DNA of 9,793 nt from Chitinophagaceae bacterium (GTDB lineage Bacteria; Bacteroidota; Bacteroidia; Chitinophagales; Chitinophagaceae). The stretch is taken from positions 1 to 9,793 of the forward strand of contig CANCKV010000077.1 of assembly GCA_947378615.1 (NCBI GenBank). Direction: 5' to 3'. A model generated the notes under the pieces. The model saw nothing but the letters and a program-made list of their open reading frames with translations. It was not told the origin of the DNA and searched no databases. Shown here piece by piece: positions 1 to 6,412 of this stretch; the stretch's first letter is position 1; every line of letters starts with the position of its first letter. Made by a program: the position numbers and the translations under genes.

Positions 1-1644
1 CCTGATATAAATATTCAGAATGGCAATTCTAATAATCTGAATACCTCATTTACAAATAAGAGTTTGGTATATAATGTTAACCCTATTCAACAAAATAGTT
101 ATAATCAACAATCGGGGAGCAATAACAATAGTGTTAGTGGTAATGTAAATGCAACTTTTCGTCATCGATTTAAGTTGCCTGGACATACATTTTCTATCGG
201 CTTATCTGGCAATTTAAATGATAACAATGCTAGTGGGTTTAATAATGCTATCACTAAGTATTATGTACCTACTGATTCAACAAAAATTACTACTCAAATA
301 AGAAATAGTATTGGAAACAGTAATGGATTTGGTAGTAATTTTTCTTACACCTTTCCAATTGTCAAAAATAACATTATCGAATTGAGTTATGGATATAGTC
401 AAAATAGTAGTCTTTCAGATGCGAAAACGCATGCACTTGATACATTAACAAAAACATATACTAGTATAGTAGATAGTCTAACAAATAAATTCAATAACGG
501 GAATCATTCAAATAGGGTCAGTATTGGCTATCGAATTAAAACAGGAAAGTTAAATTTGGGTATTTCTAATGGAATACAATATACAAATCTCCATAGTGTA
601 AATACATCAAAAAATACGAGTATCGTCAGATATTTTACTAATTTTTATCCAACCGCCCACTTTTTGTATGCCTTTAGTAAGCAAGAAAATCTACGAATTA
701 ACTATAATGGTCGGAGTAGTCAACCGGGAATTTCAGAGCTGCAGCCCGTTCCTAACAATAGTAATCCAGCAAATATCATTACGGGTAATCCTTACCTAGT
801 ACAGGAGTTTTCGCATAGCCTTCGGTTACTTTATACGTATGTTGACCCGGTCAGTTTTAGAAATATTTCATTTATGTTAAGTGGGGGTATTACCAACAAT
901 AAAGTAGTTTCGAGTACGACACAATTACCGAATGGATATCAAACAACCACCTATCAAAATCAGAATGGGGCATTTAATGCGAATACACATTTTAATTATG
1001 GCATTCAAATAAAATCACCTAAAAGCAACTTGAATTTTATTACAAATGCGGCCTATTCAAGAGATGTTAGCCTTATAAATGAAGCTGTGAACTATACTTA
1101 TTCGTCGAATGCGGGTGAGAATATCAATTGGACAATGAATATCAAGGAAAAGCTCGACTTGAATTTCAACGCAGGATATAATTATCATATTGTCAGTTAT
1201 TCTATCAAGAAACAAAACAATAAGGATTATTATACCGAAAGTATTTCACTCGAACCAACTTATACTTTTCCAGGTGATTGGTTACTAGGTAGTTCCTTTA
1301 ATTACTCTTTTAACAGTGGTTTGGCTGCAGGATACAATGCGAATCTCCCTTTGTGGAATGCTAGTATTGCAAAAGAATTATTTAGAAAAAAACAAGGGGA
1401 AATTAAATTGATTGTGGTAGATATTTTAAATCAAAACGTAAATGTTTCTAGAAATATTACTACTAATTACATTCAAGATATACAGAACAACGTTTTGAAA
1501 CAGTATTTTCTACTCACCTTTACTTATAATCTTAAAATGTTTCCTGGACAGCAGCGTCAGTTAGATAAAATTATCAGAAATATGACAGAAGAAGAAGGAG
1601 GAGGAAGCAGTAATAAGGGAAGTAAGCATGGTAAAAGGTTTTAA
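1..1644 (+). CDS. Outer-membrane beta-barrel protein (TonB-receptor-like, OMP_b-brl_3 type), 5'-partial
   Basis: This is the C-terminal 547 residues of a larger outer-membrane protein. The frame is open from base 1, so the gene begins outside the window; the TTG at 64 is only an internal Leu codon. The protein is a run of alternating polar/hydrophobic beta strands rich in Asn, Ser, Thr and Tyr. Its middle holds the pattern 'SELQPVPNNSNPANIITGNPYL' in spaced form (SELQPVP, then NPANIITGNPYL), close to the 'QLQPvpdNsNPl.i..GNP.L' block typical of Bacteroidota barrels with an N-terminal carboxypeptidase-regulatory-like domain. Near the end, 'VVDILNQNVNVSRNITTNYIQD' (in parts: DILNQN, SRNIT, NYIQD) and a final aromatic strand 'YFLLTFTYNLKMF' also match that family. 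A charged, Gly-rich tail (EEEGGGSSNKGSKHGKRF) follows the last strand. Such proteins usually exceed 800 residues, so the plug region is missing here. The substrate cannot be inferred. It is convergent to the polysaccharide operon and probably unrelated to it. Confidence 0.9.
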   Translation, partial: PDINIQNGNSNNLNTSFTNKSLVYNVNPIQQNSYNQQSGSNNNSVSGNVNATFRHRFKLPGHTFSIGLSGNLNDNNASGFNNAITKYYVPTDSTKITTQIRNSIGNSNGFGSNFSYTFPIVKNNIIELSYGYSQNSSLSDAKTHALDTLTKTYTSIVDSLTNKFNNGNHSNRVSIGYRIKTGKLNLGISNGIQYTNLHSVNTSKNTSIVRYFTNFYPTAHFLYAFSKQENLRINYNGRSSQPGISELQPVPNNSNPANIITGNPYLVQEFSHSLRLLYTYVDPVSFRNISFMLSGGITNNKVVSSTTQLPNGYQTTTYQNQNGAFNANTHFNYGIQIKSPKSNLNFITNAAYSRDVSLINEAVNYTYSSNAGENINWTMNIKEKLDLNFNAGYNYHIVSYSIKKQNNKDYYTESISLEPTYTFPGDWLLGSSFNYSFNSGLAAGYNANLPLWNASIAKELFRKKQGEIKLIVVDILNQNVNVSRNITTNYIQDIQNNVLKQYFLLTFTYNLKMFPGQQRQLDKIIRNMTEEEGGGSSNKGSKHGKRF

Positions 1645-1961
1645 TCGAAAAAAAGGGATAAAACAAGGAAAATAAAGAATTTTACTTTAATTACTGAATA
1701 ACCAATCAATTGTTTCTCGTAGGGCATCCCATAAGATAACTCTATTACGAATTTATTTATCCTTTCTATCATCATGTCATCGGGATTTTCGGGAAATATC
1801 TTTTACTTACACAGAATATCAAATGATGAAGATTTCACTTGTAATAAGCTGTTCCTAAACCTAATGACTGCCCCTAAAGTGGGGAATTAGATGCTGACAA
1901 TTGTAATAACTCATTGATTTCAAATAGCTATTACGACAAAACTTATTGGTAATAGCCCAAA
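1645..1961. other. Intergenic stretch downstream of the outer-membrane protein gene
   Basis: No gene is supported here. The stretch has a purine-rich start with no strong intrinsic terminator directly after the stop codon. At 1871-1884 there is a small GC hairpin (CCCC, six-base loop, GGGG) without a following T-run. At 1927-1933 and 1950-1956 lies a 7-bp inverted repeat (GCTATTA/TAATAGC) with a 16-base loop. Either could shape the 3' end of the upstream transcript, but neither is a convincing terminator. Confidence 0.5.
1871..1884. other. Short GC hairpin CCCC-TAAAGT-GGGG
   Basis: A four-base GC inverted repeat with a six-base loop sits about 225 bp beyond the outer-membrane protein stop codon. 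It is GC-rich in an otherwise AT-rich stretch. No T-tract follows on either strand, so it is recorded as a possible small hairpin or a piece of a dispersed intergenic repeat rather than as a terminator. Confidence 0.35.
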
Positions 1962-2339
1962 GTGGCATGCTAATACTGAACCTTTGTGCCTTAGTCCTGA
2001 ACCTTTGCATGCTAAGAATCACCCTTAAGGGGCATTTCCTGAGTCTATGTATCCATATATTGAGAACTTGTATGCTCGGACCTCTCCCTCATAAGCTCGG
2101 ATTCAAACTTGCATGCCTGAATTCACCCTTTATTGGTCATTTCCTGAGACTTTGAATGCTCTCATCAAACCTTTGTTTACTATCGTCAAACCTTTGAATA
2201 CTCGGAAATGAACTTGCATGCTCGGATTCATCCTTGATTGGTCATTTTCTGAGACGTTGAATACTCTCATCAAAGCTTTGAATGCTCGGAATTAATCTTG
2301 ACTGATTTGTTTGAACCTTGATTGATGATTTCTTGAAAT
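1962..2339. repeat. Degenerate nested tandem repeat: ~21-bp monomers, ~105-bp higher-order unit
   Basis: About 18 head-to-tail monomers of 20-22 bp can be laid out by eye, starting near 1962, 1983, 2004, 2025, 2046, 2068, 2089, 2109, 2129, 2151, 2172, 2193, 2214, 2234, 2256, 2277, 2298 and 2318. A typical monomer begins TTTGAATGCTCGG and ends in CAAACC or GAACC. Five monomers form a higher-order unit: GCATGC landmarks at 2007, 2111 and 2216 are 104 and 105 bp apart. The segments 2106-2175 and 2211-2280 match at 61 of 70 bases without gaps. The open frame at 1946-2155 is a by-product of the period being a multiple of three. No identical direct repeats with unique spacers occur, so it is not a CRISPR array. 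Function is unknown. Confidence 0.8.
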
Positions 2340-2468
2340 TTTGTGATTCGAAAGTGTAAACTCAAAGTCTCTTTCAATGATTCAATATTAAGTAATGTAA
2401 TTACAATAATTTTAGCAAATTTCAAATGATTTATTATAGAGAATGTTAGGAATGATATAAAAAAACGT

Positions 2469-2653
2469 AACATATAGGAGAGAGATAAGCTTATATAGAA
2501 TGCACTTGTTTTTTTTTAGTATTTTATTCAAGAGAAAGCACAAGGAAATCAATATGTAACATTGAGAAACGCATAGTAATAAGATAATTTAGTTGCACAA
2601 TCTAGTTATTCAGCATTCCTTAAGAAGGTAAAATAAATAAATTGAGCAATTCT
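2469..2653. repeat. Diverged copy 1 of a ~185-bp duplicated intergenic element
   Basis: This segment aligns with 2701-2885 at a constant offset of 232 bp. Shared landmarks are the AACA(T/C)ATAG start, a run of nine or more T followed by a TTTTATT block and AAGAGAA, a GAAACG block, and ATTCAG(C/T)ATTCCTTA(A/G)GAAG at 2608 versus 2840. This copy is the more decayed: its CACATAG motifs have changed to CATATAG or TATATAG. No open frame or inverted ends were seen that would make it an insertion sequence. Confidence 0.65.
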
Positions 2654-2700
2654 CAGATTTAATACCTTAGAAAATAACACGATTTTTTTAAAAAAAGCTC

Positions 2701-2885
2701 AACACATAGACAGATAGGTTCACATAGAAAGCACATAGTTTTTTTTTATGTTTTATTAAAGAGAAGTTCACATAGGAATTCTACTTCGTAGAATTGGGGG
2801 CTACTTAGTGAAACGATTTTATAATTGCTCAATTTAATTATTCAGTATTCCTTAGGAAGTATTTGAAAACAAAATAGACGAATTC
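2701..2885. repeat. Copy 2 of the duplicated element, with four CACATAG motifs
   Basis: This is the better preserved partner of 2469-2653. It has exact CACATAG motifs at 2703-2709, 2721-2727, 2732-2738 and 2769-2775, a T-run, and the landmark ATTCAGTATTCCTTAGGAAG from 2840. It also carries an internal hairpin at 2777-2795 that copy 1 lacks. It sits just beyond the 3' end of the minus-strand operon, so it would lie in the 3' untranslated region if transcription runs through. Similar CACATAG-type AT-rich intergenic sequences seem familiar from Bacteroidota genomes, but that is recollection, not a comparison. Confidence 0.65.
2777..2795. other. Perfect 8-bp stem hairpin (AATTCTAC / GTAGAATT, loop TTC)
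   Basis: The inverted repeat arms are 2777-2784 and 2788-2795 with a three-base loop. On the plus strand it is followed by a G-run (GGGGG, 2796-2800), so it lacks the T-tract of an intrinsic terminator in that direction. On the operon's strand it is followed by CCTATGTG, again without a T-tract. It lies only in the second copy of the duplicated element and may be a small inserted palindromic unit. Confidence 0.55.
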
Positions 2886-2931
2886 ATAGTAAATACGAAT
2901 GCCTATTCATCAACTTATAAGAATGATTTAA

Positions 2932-4521
2932 TTATTCATCTAGTGGATATATTTTAAACACAGACCAATTTGGAGTATCAAAAACAAGTTCAGTTATAAA
3001 CTGTCCTTTCATTTCCATTTGATTCAAATTGTACGTATTTAAAACTGTGTAATTTTTTAAAGCATTTGAAAGCTTTGCGACACAAATAAATTTGACACCC
3101 GATATAGGATTTTCAATTACAGTTCCAAAACTTTTATTTAATGGTAATTCAATACCCTCTAAACTCTTTAAGTGTGCCACAATTTGAAATGCAGCAGCAT
3201 CATCAATCAGCACCTTATTGTTGATATCTGCAACATTAGTGATATACTGAGCAACCCGATAATCTTCGCTGTAATTTTTCTCCTGTAACCAATTTTTATA
3301 ATCACGAATTGAATTAAAAAAAACTTTCTCCTCTCGGTCATTTGTTCTTTTGAAATAATAAATCCCAGTAAATACATTTAATAACCCCGCAATAAAAACT
3401 AAGAACCAAGTGACTTTTTTTGTGAATTGCTTGTTTGCATAAAAGGATAATCCAACAAGTGCAAGTATTAAAAAAACTAAATAGTACTCAATCATGAAAT
3501 AATATTGAGTATTAATAATCAATATTGCCATCAAAATGAATGGTGCAAGCAACGTAAATAATTCATATAGTTTTCCCTTAAAATAAAAGAAAGCAAGCAA
3601 AAGCAATGGATTGAGTGCAATTACATAAAACTGAAATAATAGTTGTGTCTGATAAGAGACATTAGTATGGTCGTTGATAATAATATTTCCGATGCTGACA
3701 TTTCCCAAAACATGCCAGTTTGCATATTGGCTATTTAGAAAATAATCTTGATTACCAGCATGTGTATCATTTAAATATCCAAACAAAAACAAAGCACCTA
3801 TTGGCAATAAAAACAAAATTATATAGATGGCTACAGCTCGATTTGTCAATTTTCTTCTTTGAGAAGTATTATTGACAGAATCGAAATATTGAGATATTGG
3901 CGCCTGTTCTTTATTTATTTTCAATCCTTCTAAAGAAACCAAAACAATGAAAGGAAAAAAAGCTAATAATAACCAAATAAAATTGAAGTCACAAAAAACA
4001 AGACAAGTCATATAAATACTTGCCATGGAAAGATAGAAAGTAGTTTGAGTACGATAATACCTAAAAAGACTTCTAAACAAAAAATAAAAAAACACCAAAA
4101 TAGCGGCTACCCCTCTACCTGAAATAGCACCATAAATCAAACCGGGGTGAAGAAAAAACAGAAGAGATAGCAAAGGAATATAAACAAAGTCGGGCAGTTT
4201 TGATGACTCCTTAAAGTCTTTCAGTAATGTATAGTACAACATTACTGTAAGTGCTATTGATGCTAAAATAGGCGCATATAAATAACCAAAAGGAGTAAAT
4301 ATCAACGAAGAAAGAAAGACAATTGTTGGATAGGAAGTTCCAAGAGTAACTAAAATATTTTTTTCGGTAGAATCAAATAACAATTTAATCTTCTCTGCAA
4401 TAAAAATATTTTCTGAATGCTCATAACCCGTTCTGTGCAAAATCCAGGATAATACCAGATAAAACACGAGCAACAAAATGGATAAGGAGCCATTAATATA
4501 TTTCTCTATAAATTTATTCAT
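2932..4521 (-). CDS. Polytopic inner-membrane protein, unknown function, possible GT-C-like transferase
   Basis: A 529-residue protein not assigned to a named family. Residues 1-390 contain about 11-12 hydrophobic membrane segments (near 12-28, 64-78, 81-100, 112-131, 137-151, 163-178, 180-197, 229-249, 293-313, 320-336, 341-361 and 368-389). Residues 390-529 form a soluble C-terminal domain including 'KVLIDDAAAF'. An acidic loop between the first two segments (TGYEHSENIFIAEK, around 31-44), many segments and a soluble tail resemble the layout of GT-C membrane glycosyltransferases (PMT/ArnT-like), but this is only an inference from architecture. Its ATG overlaps the synthase stop codon by one base (TAATG), which suggests translational coupling and a job linked to the synthase. 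It could modify, acylate or help move the polymer. It is the last gene of the operon; no clear terminator follows. The reading frame is secure, the function is not. Confidence 0.85.
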   Translation of the reverse strand: MNKFIEKYINGSLSILLLVFYLVLSWILHRTGYEHSENIFIAEKIKLLFDSTEKNILVTLGTSYPTIVFLSSLIFTPFGYLYAPILASIALTVMLYYTLLKDFKESSKLPDFVYIPLLSLLFFLHPGLIYGAISGRGVAAILVFFYFLFRSLFRYYRTQTTFYLSMASIYMTCLVFCDFNFIWLLLAFFPFIVLVSLEGLKINKEQAPISQYFDSVNNTSQRRKLTNRAVAIYIILFLLPIGALFLFGYLNDTHAGNQDYFLNSQYANWHVLGNVSIGNIIINDHTNVSYQTQLLFQFYVIALNPLLLLAFFYFKGKLYELFTLLAPFILMAILIINTQYYFMIEYYLVFLILALVGLSFYANKQFTKKVTWFLVFIAGLLNVFTGIYYFKRTNDREEKVFFNSIRDYKNWLQEKNYSEDYRVAQYITNVADINNKVLIDDAAAFQIVAHLKSLEGIELPLNKSFGTVIENPISGVKFICVAKLSNALKNYTVLNTYNLNQMEMKGQFITELVFDTPNWSVFKIYPLDE

Positions 4522-6374
4522 TATTCAGGTGTTACTACTGCACTAGTTGATGATAATTTACTCAAACCATGATTTGTTTTTTCCCAATAAAAAGGCTTAG
4601 TAATCAATTGCCACAATCCCATATAAGCAGCTCTAGAATGCATGAGCCAATAAATTGGATTAAGAATTGCAAAAAGAATTAATTCATAATATCTACGCTT
4701 AAATACCGCAAGCATATTTACATAAATCATCAATACATTACCTGCCACAAAATTAAAAATTGATATATATAAGACCCAATCTGGAAAAATGCTCCTGATA
4801 AAAGGGAATTTAAAAATCATATATACAATAAAGAAAATCAACAATATTGGATATAGTAAGAAAGTAAAAGAGGTTCCTCCAATGAAGAAGTTGAACCCAA
4901 AAAATCCTCTCCAACCAACTTGTCTAACAAGTCTTGCAGGGTTGCGCATGTGAACAAGGTATGTTTGCATATAGCCCTTAATCCATCTACTTCTCTGACG
5001 AATCCAGTTGAAGAATTCATTATTAGCTTCTTCCAATGTTGTACTGTTAACAACCCCAACCTTGTAGCCATTATCAAATACACGTAATCCTAAATCCGCA
5101 TCTTCTGTAACATTAAAAGGATCCCAAGCACCGAGTTCCATCAATGTTGCCAACTTAAAATGATTAGAAGTACCTCCTAACGGAATAGGCACATCAAGCG
5201 TCTCAAGTCCGCTAAGCATATAATCGAACCAATAAGAATATTCGAGCGTAAACATCCTTGTAAGTAGGTTCTCATTTTTATTGAAATAGTTTAATGCCCC
5301 TTGCAATACCACAAACTCTTCAGGCAATTTCCGAAATTGACAGACTACCTTTTTTAATTGATCGCTATCAGGTACATCCTCAGCATCATAAATAGCAAGG
5401 TATTCTCCTCTTGAGAAATAAAGGCCATAATTACATGCTTTAGGCTTCGTCTTTGGCATGTGAAATGGTACAACTATTACTTCGAAATTAGCAGGGAAGT
5501 CAAGATTTCTAACCGCATTCAAAGTTTTATCGTCATCCTCTTCAATCAACAATTTCACATCAAGCTTTGCCTTTGGATAATCTAAACTTCTAAGATTCCA
5601 AATTAATTTCCGAATTAACTTATCTTCTTTATACACTGGTAAAAGAATTGTATAAACAGGAAGCGTTAATTCGTTAACCCCTTTAATCTCACTTTTAGAA
5701 ACAACAGAGTGTAACTCCGATTTCGAACCGGTGAGGGCTAGGTATAGCTTAAAGACTATGGAAAACAAGAAGAATAACGAAGAAAACAGATTAACTGTAA
5801 TGAAAGTAAGCTTAAAGAAAATTATAAAGAAGATAAGTGTTAGTGCGATAAAGCCAAAAATAAAATAAAGTTGTGCATCTGTGAAAGTAATCAATGCAGA
5901 ACTTTCGGGATGCTTCTTCATCAAACTAAAAACAGCTTCCTTTACAAAGAACCCACCCCGAAGTTTATGGGAAAGCCATGTAATGTCTAAATCTGAAGCT
6001 GCGACTAATTTTATCTTGCATTTGAATTTGATAACCAAGCTTGTAATAAGCTTTTCGTCAAAAGGATCAGCAGCGGCAATTAACAAATCTCCCTCAGCAT
6101 TTTTACGCAAAGGGATGTAAAGAAATGAGTTCATGTGAGAAATATCGCACTGATTCACATACGCTTCATCAAGCTCCTCATTTCTTAAATCTATTATGGG
6201 ATAATTCTGCTTTTCGAGATAAGCTAAATAGTCCCTTCTCACCATAAAACCAAAATTCAAAGCAGCCTTTATTGGAGCATAGCTATAAATATTTGCAATA
6301 TGAAGTACTGCATCTAGTTTTTCATCCGTAAATGAATTATCTAATGCCATTTTATGCAAAACACACTGAGCCAT
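4521..6374 (-). CDS. Processive family-2 glycosyltransferase with N-terminal MshEN/T2SSE_N-like domain (XagB/cellulose-synthase-like)
   Basis: A 617-residue inner-membrane synthase predicted to polymerise a UDP-sugar into a beta-linked chain and pass it through its own membrane channel. Residues about 15-140 resemble the N-terminal domain of type II secretion/pilus ATPases (MshEN/T2SSE_N), including 'YIPLRKNAEGDLLIAAADPFDEK' in parts (YIPLR, LLIAAADPFDE). Two membrane segments follow (about 168-212). The GT2 domain (about 238-470) shows LLPVYKE, an acidic IEEDDDKT site (278-284), DAED (330-333), the acceptor-site motif GGTSNHF (400-406), the catalytic-base region TED (423-425) and QRSRW (460-464, the QxxRW motif). 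Further membrane segments lie near 490-525, 532-560 and 565-592. It ends soon after, with no PilZ domain, unlike E. coli BcsA (872 residues). The ATG at 6374 is used; Met9 is an alternative. It starts 25 bp after the BcsB-like gene. The product could be cellulose, mixed-linkage glucan or another hexose polymer; the sequence alone does not decide. Confidence 0.9.
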   Translation of the reverse strand: MAQCVLHKMALDNSFTDEKLDAVLHIANIYSYAPIKAALNFGFMVRRDYLAYLEKQNYPIIDLRNEELDEAYVNQCDISHMNSFLYIPLRKNAEGDLLIAAADPFDEKLITSLVIKFKCKIKLVAASDLDITWLSHKLRGGFFVKEAVFSLMKKHPESSALITFTDAQLYFIFGFIALTLIFFIIFFKLTFITVNLFSSLFFLFSIVFKLYLALTGSKSELHSVVSKSEIKGVNELTLPVYTILLPVYKEDKLIRKLIWNLRSLDYPKAKLDVKLLIEEDDDKTLNAVRNLDFPANFEVIVVPFHMPKTKPKACNYGLYFSRGEYLAIYDAEDVPDSDQLKKVVCQFRKLPEEFVVLQGALNYFNKNENLLTRMFTLEYSYWFDYMLSGLETLDVPIPLGGTSNHFKLATLMELGAWDPFNVTEDADLGLRVFDNGYKVGVVNSTTLEEANNEFFNWIRQRSRWIKGYMQTYLVHMRNPARLVRQVGWRGFFGFNFFIGGTSFTFLLYPILLIFFIVYMIFKFPFIRSIFPDWVLYISIFNFVAGNVLMIYVNMLAVFKRRYYELILFAILNPIYWLMHSRAAYMGLWQLITKPFYWEKTNHGLSKLSSTSAVVTPE

Positions 6375-6392
6375 ACACTATTTTAAAGTCAA

Positions 6393-6412
6393 CAAAGAAT
6401 TATAATTCTTTG
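6393..6412. promoter_or_regulatory. Perfect 20-bp palindrome across the bcsB stop codon
   Basis: The half-site CAAAGAATTA is followed directly by its exact reverse complement. The centre is the TAA stop codon of the BcsB-like gene, and the palindrome ends 18 bp before the synthase ATG. In RNA it could fold into an 8-bp stem with a TATA loop. No T-run follows on the minus strand, so it is unlikely to be a simple terminator. It may be an operator, an mRNA-processing or attenuation element, or chance in AT-rich DNA. Confidence 0.45.

Noticed and set aside
64..66. TTG as the start of the outer-membrane protein
   Set aside because: The frame stays open and barrel-like in composition back to base 1, so the codon is internal Leu in a truncated gene.
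1871..1884. Intrinsic terminator of the outer-membrane protein gene
   Set aside because: The stem is only four base pairs, it lies over 220 bp from the stop codon, and no T-run follows.
1946..2155. 69-codon open frame on the plus strand
   Set aside because: It lies inside the 21-bp repeat array, whose period is a multiple of three, so open frames arise automatically. The predicted protein is a degenerate heptad-like echo without recognisable domain or start signal.
1962..2339. CRISPR array
   Set aside because: Repeats are contiguous and degenerate, with no identical repeats separated by unique spacers and no cas genes nearby.
2270..2473. 67-codon open frame on the minus strand
   Set aside because: Low-complexity AT-rich sequence overlapping the end of the repeat array, with no family resemblance or start signal.
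2469..2885. Insertion sequence
   Set aside because: No transposase frame, no terminal inverted repeats and no target duplication were seen around the two copies.
4838..5083. Overlapping minus-strand open frame
   Set aside because: It is a shifted-frame shadow of the glycosyltransferase catalytic region, which has clear conserved motifs in the other frame.
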